Below, one piece after another: positions 8,084 to 15,724 of a stretch of 38,743 nucleotides of DNA. The DNA is taken from assembly GCA_937949785.1 (NCBI GenBank), contig CALEDH010000008.1, forward strand, positions 234,028-272,770, in the 5' to 3' direction. The position numbers were made by a program, and so were the translations under genes. This DNA is from an uncultured Sulfolobales archaeon (GTDB lineage Archaea; Thermoproteota; Thermoprotei_A; Sulfolobales; NBVN01). The notes beneath the pieces were generated by a model. It had not been told where the DNA came from. It did no database searches and saw only the letters and a program-made list of their open reading frames with translations. The number at the start of each line of letters is the position of its first letter. Within the stretch, counting starts at the first letter, position 1.

Positions 8084-9070
8084 ATGGGTATTAGAGTTGG
8101 CCTAATCATAAACCCAGACGCAGGTAAGGATATTAGGAGGCTGGTCTCATCAGCAAGCTATGTGAGTAACTTCACTAAGGTGGAGTTAGGGAAGAGAGTT
8201 GTTATGGGTTTAAATGCCAGTAAGGTTGATGAGGTACTGATAATGCATGATAATTACGGCTTAGGCGAGGATGTATTTGACATGCTATCTAAACATATTA
8301 CTACCAACCTAACCTTAGTTGAGACTAAGGGAACTGGGACAGTCCAAGATACTTTAGTAGCTGCTAGGAAGATGAGGGAAGCAGGTGTTAAGGCCGTCGT
8401 TGTGGTTGGGGGTGACGGTACTTTAAGAGCTGTATATAAGAGCTGCGGTAATGAGGTACCGATGGTATGCGTGGCTGCTGGGACTAATAACGTAACAGGT
8501 GCTTATTATGATGCAACGTTAGCTGGCTACGCGGCTGGCTTAGTAGCTACCGGCCTAGTCGGAGGTGAAGGCCTTCGAAGAGTGAAGTCTATTGAGGTCT
8601 TAGTTAACGGACGACATGCTGATACAGCAGTCATAGATGTCGCGTTTATGAGGACCCCATACATCGGGGCTAAAGCCGTGGTCGACGTCAATGATATTCT
8701 CTACGCTGTCTTCAGCAAGGGTGAGCCAACAGATATAGGGTTAGCGTCAATCCTAGGATTTATAAAGCCTACGTCGTTTGAAAGCGATTTCGGGTACTTA
8801 GTAGAGTTTGGCGGTGATGGATTTGAGGTTAAAGCTATAGTGATGCCAGGTGAGTTTAGAACGATATCCGTTAAGGGTTACAGAGCTGTGAAGATATATG
8901 AAGTTGTTGAGATACCTGCTGGGAAGTATGTAGTGGCGTTAGATGGGGAGAGGGAATTAGAGGTTTACGAAGATGATTTAGTCTCCATCCGACTAACCCC
9001 TAACGGACCTCTACTGATTAACGTCCATAAGGTTTTGAACGCTATATGTGGGTTAAGCCTTAGGAGGTGA
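8084..9070 (+). CDS. AcoX-type ATP-NAD-kinase-like protein
   Basis: 328 residues of the COG3199 / ATP-NAD-AcoX kinase family. Seen: the N-terminal GLIINPDAGKD (6-16), the nucleotide-binding VVGGDGTLRA (107-116) and AAGTNN (131-136), as in NAD kinases and diacylglycerol kinases. In bacteria acoX sits in acetoin dehydrogenase operons and its reaction is not settled; true NAD kinase activity or phosphorylation of another metabolite are both possible. Here it lies between E1beta and E2 of a dehydrogenase complex that makes NADH, which supports a link to NAD(H) supply or control. ATG 8084 is 56 bp after E1beta; the following gene starts 5 bp after its stop. Confidence 0.85.
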   Translation: MGIRVGLIINPDAGKDIRRLVSSASYVSNFTKVELGKRVVMGLNASKVDEVLIMHDNYGLGEDVFDMLSKHITTNLTLVETKGTGTVQDTLVAARKMREAGVKAVVVVGGDGTLRAVYKSCGNEVPMVCVAAGTNNVTGAYYDATLAGYAAGLVATGLVGGEGLRRVKSIEVLVNGRHADTAVIDVAFMRTPYIGAKAVVDVNDILYAVFSKGEPTDIGLASILGFIKPTSFESDFGYLVEFGGDGFEVKAIVMPGEFRTISVKGYRAVKIYEVVEIPAGKYVVALDGERELEVYEDDLVSIRLTPNGPLLINVHKVLNAICGLSLRR

Positions 9071-9075
9071 GGTAA

Positions 9076-10269
9076 GTGGTTGTCGAGGTTAAGATCCCTA
9101 AGTTAGGGTTGACGATGACTAAGGGGACTGTGAAGAAGTGGTTGAAAGCTGAAGGGGATAGGGTAAGTAGAGGGGAACCATTATTGGTCATCGAAACAGA
9201 GAAGATCACCTCCACTGTTGAAGCCCCTGCCACAGGATACCTACTAAAAATAGTTGTGCAGGCAGGCACTACAGCCCCGGTAGGTAGTACGGTAGCATAT
9301 ATAGGTGAGTTAGGTGAGGCAGTGCCTGAAGCCATACCTACAGTTACACTGCCTGCTAAGCCTGAGATGATGCCTGAGGCAGTACGTCCTCCAACCCCAT
9401 CAGTGCCAGTAAAGGTAAGGGCCACTCCTAGGGCAAGAGCGTTAGCTGAGAAGGAAGGTGTAGACCTAACCCTCATTAAGGGTTCAGGTCCCGGAGGCTT
9501 AATAGTTGAGGAGGATGTGGTTAAATACCTGCAGGAAGTTAAGGGTAGGACTAAATTAGGGTTAAGGGTTATGAAGGAAATACCGTTAACACCTCTGAGA
9601 AGTACCATAGCTGATAGGATGTCCGAGAGCTTAAGGATTATGGCTCAAGTAACCATTGTTAGGGAGGAAGTTGTCGATAACATCATAAAGGTTAGAGATG
9701 AGCTTAAAGAGATGGTGGAAAGGGAGACAGGTGTGAGGCTTACCTATACCCCTATATTCATTAAACTTGCTGCAGAAGCTATTAGGAAGTCCCCAATAAT
9801 TAACTCAACATTTGAGGATAACGTGATTAAAGTTATTGATGAGGTGAACATAGGTTTTGCAGTCGCCGTAGATCACGGATTAGTGGTCCCAGTTGTGAAG
9901 GAGGCTGATAAGAAGAGGTTGAAGGACGTAGTGGTGGAGTGTAGCGAGTTAGCCCGTAGAGCTAGGGAAGGCACGCTAACCTTAGAGGACGTATCGGGTG
10001 GGACGTTCACGATAACGAACTTAGGTATGTATGGGGTTGATGCGTTCACACCTATAATTAACCCACCTCAAGTAGCTATATTAGGTATTGGGAGGTTCAT
10101 AGCTAAGCCAGTAGTAATTGATGGTAAGGTAGTCATCGCTAACACATGTACCTTCAGCCTAACCTTCGATCATAGAGTAATTGACGGACATACAGCCGCT
10201 CACTTCTTAAACGAATTAGTAAGTCTAATCATCGATGAATCTAAGTTGAGGGCTGTCCTAGTTGGTTAG
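9076..10269 (+). CDS. pdhC: Dihydrolipoamide acyltransferase (E2) of the dehydrogenase complex
   Basis: 397-residue E2 core. Domains in order: one lipoyl domain (1-80) with the lipoylated Lys43 in ETEKITS; a flexible Pro/Ala/Val linker (about 82-112, with PTVTLPAKPEMMPEAVRPP); a peripheral-subunit-binding domain (about 113-150, RATPRARALAEKEGVDL); and the catalytic acyltransferase domain with FTITNLGMYG and the active-site motif FDHRVIDG (364-371, catalytic His366). All features of an active E2 are present. It starts with GTG 9076, with a strong ribosome site GGAGGTGAGG at 9063-9072 that overlaps the AcoX stop. Its 3' end overlaps the E3 start by 8 bp. Confidence 0.95.
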   Translation: MVVEVKIPKLGLTMTKGTVKKWLKAEGDRVSRGEPLLVIETEKITSTVEAPATGYLLKIVVQAGTTAPVGSTVAYIGELGEAVPEAIPTVTLPAKPEMMPEAVRPPTPSVPVKVRATPRARALAEKEGVDLTLIKGSGPGGLIVEEDVVKYLQEVKGRTKLGLRVMKEIPLTPLRSTIADRMSESLRIMAQVTIVREEVVDNIIKVRDELKEMVERETGVRLTYTPIFIKLAAEAIRKSPIINSTFEDNVIKVIDEVNIGFAVAVDHGLVVPVVKEADKKRLKDVVVECSELARRAREGTLTLEDVSGGTFTITNLGMYGVDAFTPIINPPQVAILGIGRFIAKPVVIDGKVVIANTCTFSLTFDHRVIDGHTAAHFLNELVSLIIDESKLRAVLVG

Positions 10270-11608
10270 TAATGAGTATGACGTAGTTGTTATAGGTAGT
10301 GGTCCAGCTGGTTATTGGGCATCGTTAATAGCTTGTGTAAGAGGTCTTAAAGTTGCAGTCGTTGAGGAACGTAGGGTAGGTGGTACATGCTTAAACTACG
10401 GATGCGTACCGTTAGTCACAGCCTTAAACTACGTGTCAGCCCTAAATCTAATCAAGAAACTATCTGATGATGTCTCAGGGATCTCGCTTAGAGGTCTTAC
10501 GGTAAACGTTGCTGAGATGTTTAAGTATGTTGAGCGTAACGTCTCATCACCTATATCAGACAGCATGAAGAAGACCTTAGAGGACCTAGGTGCTGAGATC
10601 ATCTACGGTAAGGCGGTTTTAGTAGACGGGCATACAGCTAACGTTGGTGGGAAACATGTTAGGTTTAAGAAAGCTGTAATTTCTACAGGTCTTAGCTGGA
10701 ACCCGGCAAGTAATATAAGGTCCTGCGTAGAATTCACATCGATTAAGGAAATACCTAATAAGTTATTAGTTATTGGGGCTAACCCCTTCGGACTACCAAT
10801 AGCTAGCTTGTTCGGCTTATTAGGTTCTGAGGTATTAGTGGTTGAGGAATCCCCTCAGATCCTAGAAGGGTTTGATAGGGAGGTATGTGAGTACTTAACG
10901 ATGTTGTTAGGTGATATCAACGTTAAGGTTATGTTAAGCACTAAGCTAAGTAGTTTGGTAAGTAGTGATAAGGCTAAGGAAGTACGTCTATCCACACCTG
11001 ATGGTGAGATCAGCGTAAGCGTAGATGAGGTGATTGATGCAGCGCATTACGTACCCAGGCTTGACGTCTTAGGAGGCGTTAACGTTAAACTACGTAACGG
11101 TTATATATGGGTTGATGAGTACTTAAGGACTAGCCTAAATAATATATACGCAGCTGGTGATGTGGTAGGTACTTCCCTATATGCAAATACTGCTATAGTA
11201 CATGGTATAGTGGTCGGTGAGAACGTCTCAGGAGGTAATATGAGGGTTAAGTCAAATAGCATACCGAGATACGTGTTCACCTACCCTGAAGTATTGTCCG
11301 TAGGGCTCACTGAAGATGATGCGAGGAGGATGGGTTATGAAGTATCTACTGCCCGCCAATCACTGACCTCCAATGCCGTAGTGAGAGGTATTGGTGGGGG
11401 TGGTATGGTTAAGGTCATCGTCGACTCGAAGTATAGAGGTATTTTAGGGGTACATGCCGTCGGACATAAAGTTGTTGAGACCTTTAATGAAGGCATAGTA
11501 GCCGTCGCATTAGAATCCACTATAGACTCGCTGATTAATACGTATCTAGCACATCCAACAGTAGGTGAGGAACTGAGAAACGCGTTAATTCAGGTCTTCA
11601 AGCCGTGA
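10262..11608 (+). CDS. lpdA: Dihydrolipoamide dehydrogenase-like flavoprotein (E3), divergent active-site flank
   Basis: 448 residues of the class I pyridine-nucleotide-disulfide oxidoreductase family. It should reoxidise dihydrolipoyl-E2 using FAD and NAD. Seen: the FAD motif GSGPAG (12-17), the redox disulfide GGTCLNYGC (Cys43 and Cys48), NIYAAGDV for the second FAD contact, and the dimerisation domain ending AHPTVGEEL, which keeps the His/Glu catalytic pair. Odd: the usual Ser-Lys after CxP (CVPSK) is Leu-Val (CVPLVTAL), and the NAD-binding loop is VIGANPFGLP rather than GxGxxG. It may therefore be slower, use another cofactor, or serve this complex only. TTG 10262 overlaps E2 by 8 bp. Confidence 0.87.
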   Translation: MVSNEYDVVVIGSGPAGYWASLIACVRGLKVAVVEERRVGGTCLNYGCVPLVTALNYVSALNLIKKLSDDVSGISLRGLTVNVAEMFKYVERNVSSPISDSMKKTLEDLGAEIIYGKAVLVDGHTANVGGKHVRFKKAVISTGLSWNPASNIRSCVEFTSIKEIPNKLLVIGANPFGLPIASLFGLLGSEVLVVEESPQILEGFDREVCEYLTMLLGDINVKVMLSTKLSSLVSSDKAKEVRLSTPDGEISVSVDEVIDAAHYVPRLDVLGGVNVKLRNGYIWVDEYLRTSLNNIYAAGDVVGTSLYANTAIVHGIVVGENVSGGNMRVKSNSIPRYVFTYPEVLSVGLTEDDARRMGYEVSTARQSLTSNAVVRGIGGGGMVKVIVDSKYRGILGVHAVGHKVVETFNEGIVAVALESTIDSLINTYLAHPTVGEELRNALIQVFKP

Positions 11609-12312
11609 GGCTTAGAACCCTAAACAACTTAACGCCTTCAAACCCCTACGAAAACCTAGCAGTTGAGGAAGTCTTAAATAACATACAGACTCCCACACCG
11701 ATCGTAAGGTTTTGGGTTAACAGCCCTTCAGTAATTCTAGGTAGGTTTGACAGCGTGGTGGATGAGGTTAACTTAGACTACTGCTTTAATAACGACATAG
11801 TTGTAGCTAGGAGACATACTGGCGGTGGGACTGTTTACCACGATGAGGGAAATCTAAACGTATCGCTAACGATCCCAAGGAATTCACATACAGAGCTAAG
11901 CACCTGCTATAAGACGCTGAGCACCTTAATAATACTAAGCCTATACTCCCTAGGATTAACACCAACCCACCTTAATTACAACGCCTTACTAATAAACGGT
12001 AGGAAGGTTTCCGGTATGGCGGGCTCCTTAACCAAGCATTCACTCCACTGTCACTCCACGCTATTAGTTAACAGCGATTTAGTAAGGCTTAAACACTCGC
12101 TGAAGAAGTTAAAGAATGAAGTGGTTAACGTATCGGATTGTCTTAGAGAGAGTGTCGAAGTAGGTGATATATATGAGGTTATACTTGACGTGCTTCGCCA
12201 TGAGTTTAAAGCTGAGTTAATTTTTGACTCGCTAAGCACATATGAATTAACAATGGTTGAGAACTTATATCTCAGTAAGCACTGCCGTGATGGGTGGGTC
12301 TTCAAGGCCTAG
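11605..12312 (+). CDS. lplA: Lipoate-protein ligase A, large (catalytic) domain
   Basis: 235 residues of the LplA/BPL family; it attaches lipoate to the E2 lipoyl Lys via lipoyl-AMP. Seen: ARRHTGGGTVYHDEGNLN (68-85), the loop that binds lipoate and adenylate, and NGRKVSGMAGS (131-141) with catalytic Lys134. It lacks the small C-terminal accessory domain of the E. coli enzyme; in Thermoplasma that part is a separate protein, LplB. No LplB gene is evident here. GTG 11605 overlaps the E3 stop by four bases (GTGA), typical of translational coupling, which ties it to the dehydrogenase operon. Octanoyltransferase activity is a weaker alternative. Confidence 0.88.
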   Translation: MRLRTLNNLTPSNPYENLAVEEVLNNIQTPTPIVRFWVNSPSVILGRFDSVVDEVNLDYCFNNDIVVARRHTGGGTVYHDEGNLNVSLTIPRNSHTELSTCYKTLSTLIILSLYSLGLTPTHLNYNALLINGRKVSGMAGSLTKHSLHCHSTLLVNSDLVRLKHSLKKLKNEVVNVSDCLRESVEVGDIYEVILDVLRHEFKAELIFDSLSTYELTMVENLYLSKHCRDGWVFKA

Positions 12313-12382
12313 CAAATTAATGGATTATGCGGGTATGAGAACCGGTAGTTGTGGTCATCATAGCTGAGTAGTAAATACTTTA

Positions 12383-12406
12383 ATACTATCCCTAAATAGG
12401 TAGTAT
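12383..12406. promoter_or_regulatory. Interrupted palindrome before dtdA
   Basis: ATACTA (12383-12388) pairs with TAGTAT (12401-12406), and the inner CCTA (12391-12394) pairs with TAGG (12397-12400). A TATA-like AATACTTTA lies just upstream, so the dyad falls around the expected transcription start. It could be an operator or a leader hairpin. Confidence 0.35.
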
Positions 12407-12438
12407 GTAGTTGATTGCTGAGTAGGTTGAGAGATGTT

Positions 12439-13266
12439 ATGAAGTACGGGTTGGTGTATAGTTTGGATGACCGAGCTGGTGTTGGCATAGCTGATGTTTT
12501 AAGGTCGTTAGTACCTTCAACTCCGACAGTCTTAAAGGGGTTTAAGGAGGCTTACATGCTTAACGACTTAGACGCCGTCCTAGTAGGTGTTAGTGAGGGT
12601 ATTACCGAGTGTGAATTCCTAGATGACCTACTAGACGTTAGGTACTTCGTAATGATATCTAAACACTTCTCAAATGTGGGGATTAAGTCATTTACAGCAC
12701 ATCATGTAGGGATACCGATCCATGACTTAGATTCTGTGAAGGATGTTAAGCACTTACCACCTTCAAACCCCTTACTAGCCAAATCATTCCTCAAGAACTT
12801 AGCTAGGTTTTCCGAGGAATTCGGGTTAGACCACTTCGTCATTTCCTACGAAGTAACTCATCACGGCCCCTTCACCATAGGTAAGCCGTTAACGTTTATA
12901 GAGTTAGGTAGCTCACCTAGTGAGTGGGGCCTTAAGAGGGCGCAGGAAGTGGTGGCGTATTCGATTATTAACTCAATCAATACCGAAATAAGATGTACTC
13001 CGACCGTAGGTTTCGGCGGTAACCACTATGCAAGCATATTTACGTCGAGAGCGTTTAGTAGTGATGAATGTTACGGACATATAATCCCTAACTACGTGTT
13101 AAAGCATTTAAAAGATGATGTAGGGGTTATGGAGAAGCTTATCAGGTATGCAGTAGGTAGTTCGTCGGTCACCACGGCTAAGGCCGTCTTAGACAGTAAG
13201 GTTCCTTCAACCGCTAGGAAGTTAATTAAGGATTACTGCAGTGGTTTAGGTTTGGAAATATCTTAA
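12439..13266 (+). CDS. dtdA: D-aminoacyl-tRNA deacylase (archaeal/plant type, DTD2)
   Basis: 275 residues from the preferred start. It hydrolyses D-amino acids wrongly charged to tRNA and protects translation. Family blocks seen in order: MKYGLVYSLDDRAGVGIAD at the N-terminus, SKHFSNVGIKSFTAHHVG, the catalytic-region SYEVTHHGP, TFIELGSS, GFGGNHYA and, near the end, the conserved VTTAKAVLDSKV. I chose ATG 12439 because homologues begin at MKYxLVYS; a longer TTG start at 12415 would add eight residues without homology value. A palindrome and TATA-like element lie upstream. It follows the lipoate ligase by about 125 bp and converges with the UxaA-type gene, with only 9 bp between the stops. Confidence 0.93.
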   Translation: MKYGLVYSLDDRAGVGIADVLRSLVPSTPTVLKGFKEAYMLNDLDAVLVGVSEGITECEFLDDLLDVRYFVMISKHFSNVGIKSFTAHHVGIPIHDLDSVKDVKHLPPSNPLLAKSFLKNLARFSEEFGLDHFVISYEVTHHGPFTIGKPLTFIELGSSPSEWGLKRAQEVVAYSIINSINTEIRCTPTVGFGGNHYASIFTSRAFSSDECYGHIIPNYVLKHLKDDVGVMEKLIRYAVGSSSVTTAKAVLDSKVPSTARKLIKDYCSGLGLEIS

Positions 13267-13275
13267 ACCTAGTTA

Positions 13276-14448
13276 TTAGAAAGAGGTTTTAACCCTCCAA
13301 ATAGAGTATTCGTTATGCCTCAGGATTTCTGAAGTAGTTAAAGCCCCTGACGCAACCTCAACAACTTTCTCGAATAACCTCCCACACACCTCATCTAAAG
13401 TCTCATAACCCTCAACCACACCTCCTACACATACGTCAACTACGTCACGCATTTTCCTACATGTCTCCGGGTTCCCAGTAACTTTAATTACCGGTGAGAT
13501 GGGGGATCCCGTAGGTGTGCCACGTCCTGTTGTAAATATTATTAACTGCGCCCCACCGGCTACTAATCCGGTGACGGACTCGACGTCATATCCTGGGGTA
13601 TTCATAAACACCACCCCTCTCCTCCCAGGCCTTTCAGCATAGTCTACCACATCTACGATAGTTCTAGAACCGCTTTTAATTATGGCGCCTAAGGACTTCT
13701 CCTCAATAGTTGTCAAACCCCCTGCAATATTACCTGGGGTTGGATTAGTCCCCCTAATATCAAGACCTGACTTAAGTACTTCATCTTCAAACCACTTCAC
13801 GTACTTGATGAGCTTCTCCTTAAGGTCTTCATCCTTAATTCTCTTAATGAGTAAGTGCTCAGCACCTATTACCTCCGGCGTTTCAGCGAAGATAGCAGTC
13901 CCCCCTAAATCAACTAATCTATCGGTAACGCAGCCCACAGCAGGGTTTGCTGCTATGGATGACGTGGAATCAGAGCCTCCGCATTCAAGCCCTACAACTA
14001 AGTTTGAGATGTCGAATGACTTCCTACGTAGCTTACTGACATCGTCGACAAACCTACGTAGGATGTTGACCCCCCTCTCAACGGCTTCCCTATAGCCTAA
14101 TTCCTGGACCACAACTACCTCAACAGGCTTCCCGCTCCTAGCAATTTCATCGCCTAGTTTATGCGGGCTTACCTTCTCACATCCAAGGCTAACAACCAAT
14201 ACCGAGAATACGTTAGGGTTGAGTGCGGTGCCTAGTAGGGTTCTGTAGGTTATCTCAAAGTCGTATCCAAGCTGAGTACACCCGCATGTGTGTAGGGCTG
14301 TTGAAACATTACTGACTAAGGAGCCTAACTTGCTTACTAAGTCGTTAACACATATTACCGTGGGAAGTATTAAGACCTTATTCCTAGTTCCGACAGATCC
14401 ATCTACGTTTTCAAACCCTAGGAATTCATAACCCACTGCCAACACCAT
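13276..14448 (-). CDS. UxaA-family hydro-lyase, catalytic (large) domain
   Basis: 390 residues matching the C-terminal part of altronate/galactarate dehydratases, also the beta subunit of sulfolactate sulfo-lyase (SuyB). It eliminates water, or sulfite in SuyB, from a 2- or 3-hydroxy acid. Seen: DGSVGTRNKVLILPTV (16-31), HTCGCTQLG (53-61), LECGGSDSTSSIAANPAVG, ETPEVIGAEHLL, the NPTPGNIAGGLTTIEEKSLG block, and FTTGRGTPTGS. The small SAF domain that usually partners it (UxaA N-terminus or SuyA, about 90 residues) is neither fused nor found next door. ATG 14448; minus-strand order puts it after the cyclophilin-like gene. Substrate is open. Confidence 0.87.
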   Translation of the reverse strand: MVLAVGYEFLGFENVDGSVGTRNKVLILPTVICVNDLVSKLGSLVSNVSTALHTCGCTQLGYDFEITYRTLLGTALNPNVFSVLVVSLGCEKVSPHKLGDEIARSGKPVEVVVVQELGYREAVERGVNILRRFVDDVSKLRRKSFDISNLVVGLECGGSDSTSSIAANPAVGCVTDRLVDLGGTAIFAETPEVIGAEHLLIKRIKDEDLKEKLIKYVKWFEDEVLKSGLDIRGTNPTPGNIAGGLTTIEEKSLGAIIKSGSRTIVDVVDYAERPGRRGVVFMNTPGYDVESVTGLVAGGAQLIIFTTGRGTPTGSPISPVIKVTGNPETCRKMRDVVDVCVGGVVEGYETLDEVCGRLFEKVVEVASGALTTSEILRHNEYSIWRVKTSF

Positions 14449-14543
14449 CTAACCTATAAGTTTACAGGTTAAAAATGAGGTTATACGGTATCTCAGCTAG
14501 TTTGCTAAGCACTTAACAGCTAGCTCTGCGGAATCCGCCGCCA

Positions 14544-15263
14544 TTATGGTGTGGTCAACTCTCTGAATACGTATCGGTACGCGTTCTCAAGTTCTCTGAT
14601 AACGTAATCTAAGTTACTGACATGCTTAGTTATCGCTGTTAAGCAGATGTAGTTATCCTCGTTTAAGTCTATTCTGGCAGTGCTGGCCAGCGATTTAAGC
14701 CTGCTCTTCAGCTTATAGGTGGTCTTAACGTCGTTGTAGGAATTAGTGTAGAGGTATAGTGAGTCGCTTTCAATGTAGGTTCCGAAATCCTCGTTGATGA
14801 TGGTGAACGCTATACGTATCCCACCAACATATTTTGAAGCAGTTACGACCCTACTACCCCCATCTAACGGTGTTGCCGCAGCATACCCTAACCTACTCAA
14901 CGTGCTGACTATATCCCTTAATCCATTGCTGATGACGTGATTAACAACACGTACGCTCCCCACACCCACCCTACGTGCTGAGGTTAGAGGGCCTATGTAA
15001 TCCCCTAGCAAGTAGACCTCTGAGTAGGGTTCGCTAAAACCGTAGAAAATGCAGAACGCTTTCTCAGGCGGCCAATAGTAGACCTTACCTGCTATTACCT
15101 GAGTATGAGCTTTAAGTACGTCTAACTTAGCTACGTATGGTGTGCTGAAGTACACCTCCTCCTTCCACCTAATTAACTCGCTAGTGAATGGGAGCACTTC
15201 AGATACGTCTTCAGGTACATCTATAACTAAGGAGTTATTACCGCATACAACCTCAACTAACAT
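14544..15263 (-). CDS. Cyclophilin-like-fold protein with an extra C-terminal domain
   Basis: 239 residues from ATG 15263 (a GTG at 15275 would add four). Residues 1 to about 112 match the small cyclophilin-like family (TM1367-like, PF04126): AGKVYYWPPEKAFCIFYG then LGDYIGPLTSARRVGVG. This block clearly resembles the divergent neighbour (AYWPPGNSLCIFWG). The remaining 125 residues are an alpha/beta stretch that I do not recognise, rich in Tyr and Ser, ending in a charged helix (DYVIRELENAYRYVFREL). No prolyl-isomerase activity is implied by the fold. It lies upstream of the UxaA-type gene on the same strand, and a GC-rich palindrome GCGGAATCCGC (14528-14538) follows its stop. Confidence 0.7.
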   Translation of the reverse strand: MLVEVVCGNNSLVIDVPEDVSEVLPFTSELIRWKEEVYFSTPYVAKLDVLKAHTQVIAGKVYYWPPEKAFCIFYGFSEPYSEVYLLGDYIGPLTSARRVGVGSVRVVNHVISNGLRDIVSTLSRLGYAAATPLDGGSRVVTASKYVGGIRIAFTIINEDFGTYIESDSLYLYTNSYNDVKTTYKLKSRLKSLASTARIDLNEDNYICLTAITKHVSNLDYVIRELENAYRYVFRELTTP

Positions 15264-15334
15264 ATCAACTACCACATTATATTTGAGGTAAAAACTTAAT
15301 TTAACGTTAAAGTAATTTGATATGAGGTGGTCAG

Positions 15335-15724
15335 TTGAGGATTAGGTTGAGGATTAAGTCTAAGTCCGTCGGAGTTGTTCCAGCTGAACTAACAGATGAG
15401 TTCAGCCCGAGAACCTTCAACGAAATAGTTAAGGCATTACCTATAGAGGGGGTAGCAAACCTATGGGGGTCTGAGATATACTTTCCCATCTCAGTCAACG
15501 TCCCTGAGGAGAACCCATTCGAAGTTGTTGAGAAGGGGGTAATAGCTTACTGGCCTCCTGGGAACAGCCTATGTATTTTCTGGGGGCCGACCCCGGCAAG
15601 TAAGCGTAGAGATGAGATAAGACCTGCAAGCCCTGTAAACGTCGTTGGTAGGGTGATAGGAGATCCGGAAGTATTTACGAATGTGAGGTATAGGGAGAAG
15701 ATAGTTATTGAAAAAGAAGACTAA
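15335..15724 (+). CDS. Small cyclophilin-like-fold protein
   Basis: 129 residues, one domain of the cyclophilin-like TM1367 / PF04126 family. Seen: IEGVANLWGSEIYFPI, then the family signature VIAYWPPGNSLCIFWGPTP and SPVNVVGRVIGD. No function is established for these proteins; some lie beside amidases, hydantoinases or sugar-acid enzymes. Start TTG 15335 with GAGGTGG (15324-15330) four bases ahead. It is divergent from its longer paralogue across a 71-bp promoter gap, and its stop overlaps the stop of the convergent dehydrogenase gene by four bases. The pairing with hydroxyacid enzymes hints at a shared ligand. Confidence 0.78.
   Translation: MRIRLRIKSKSVGVVPAELTDEFSPRTFNEIVKALPIEGVANLWGSEIYFPISVNVPEENPFEVVEKGVIAYWPPGNSLCIFWGPTPASKRRDEIRPASPVNVVGRVIGDPEVFTNVRYREKIVIEKED

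Noticed and set aside
14449-14543. tRNA-like 3' end or attachment site (GCGGAATCCGCCGCCA)
   Set aside because: The palindrome resembles a stem with a CCA-like end, but no anticodon or D arm can be drawn upstream and there are no integrase genes nearby.
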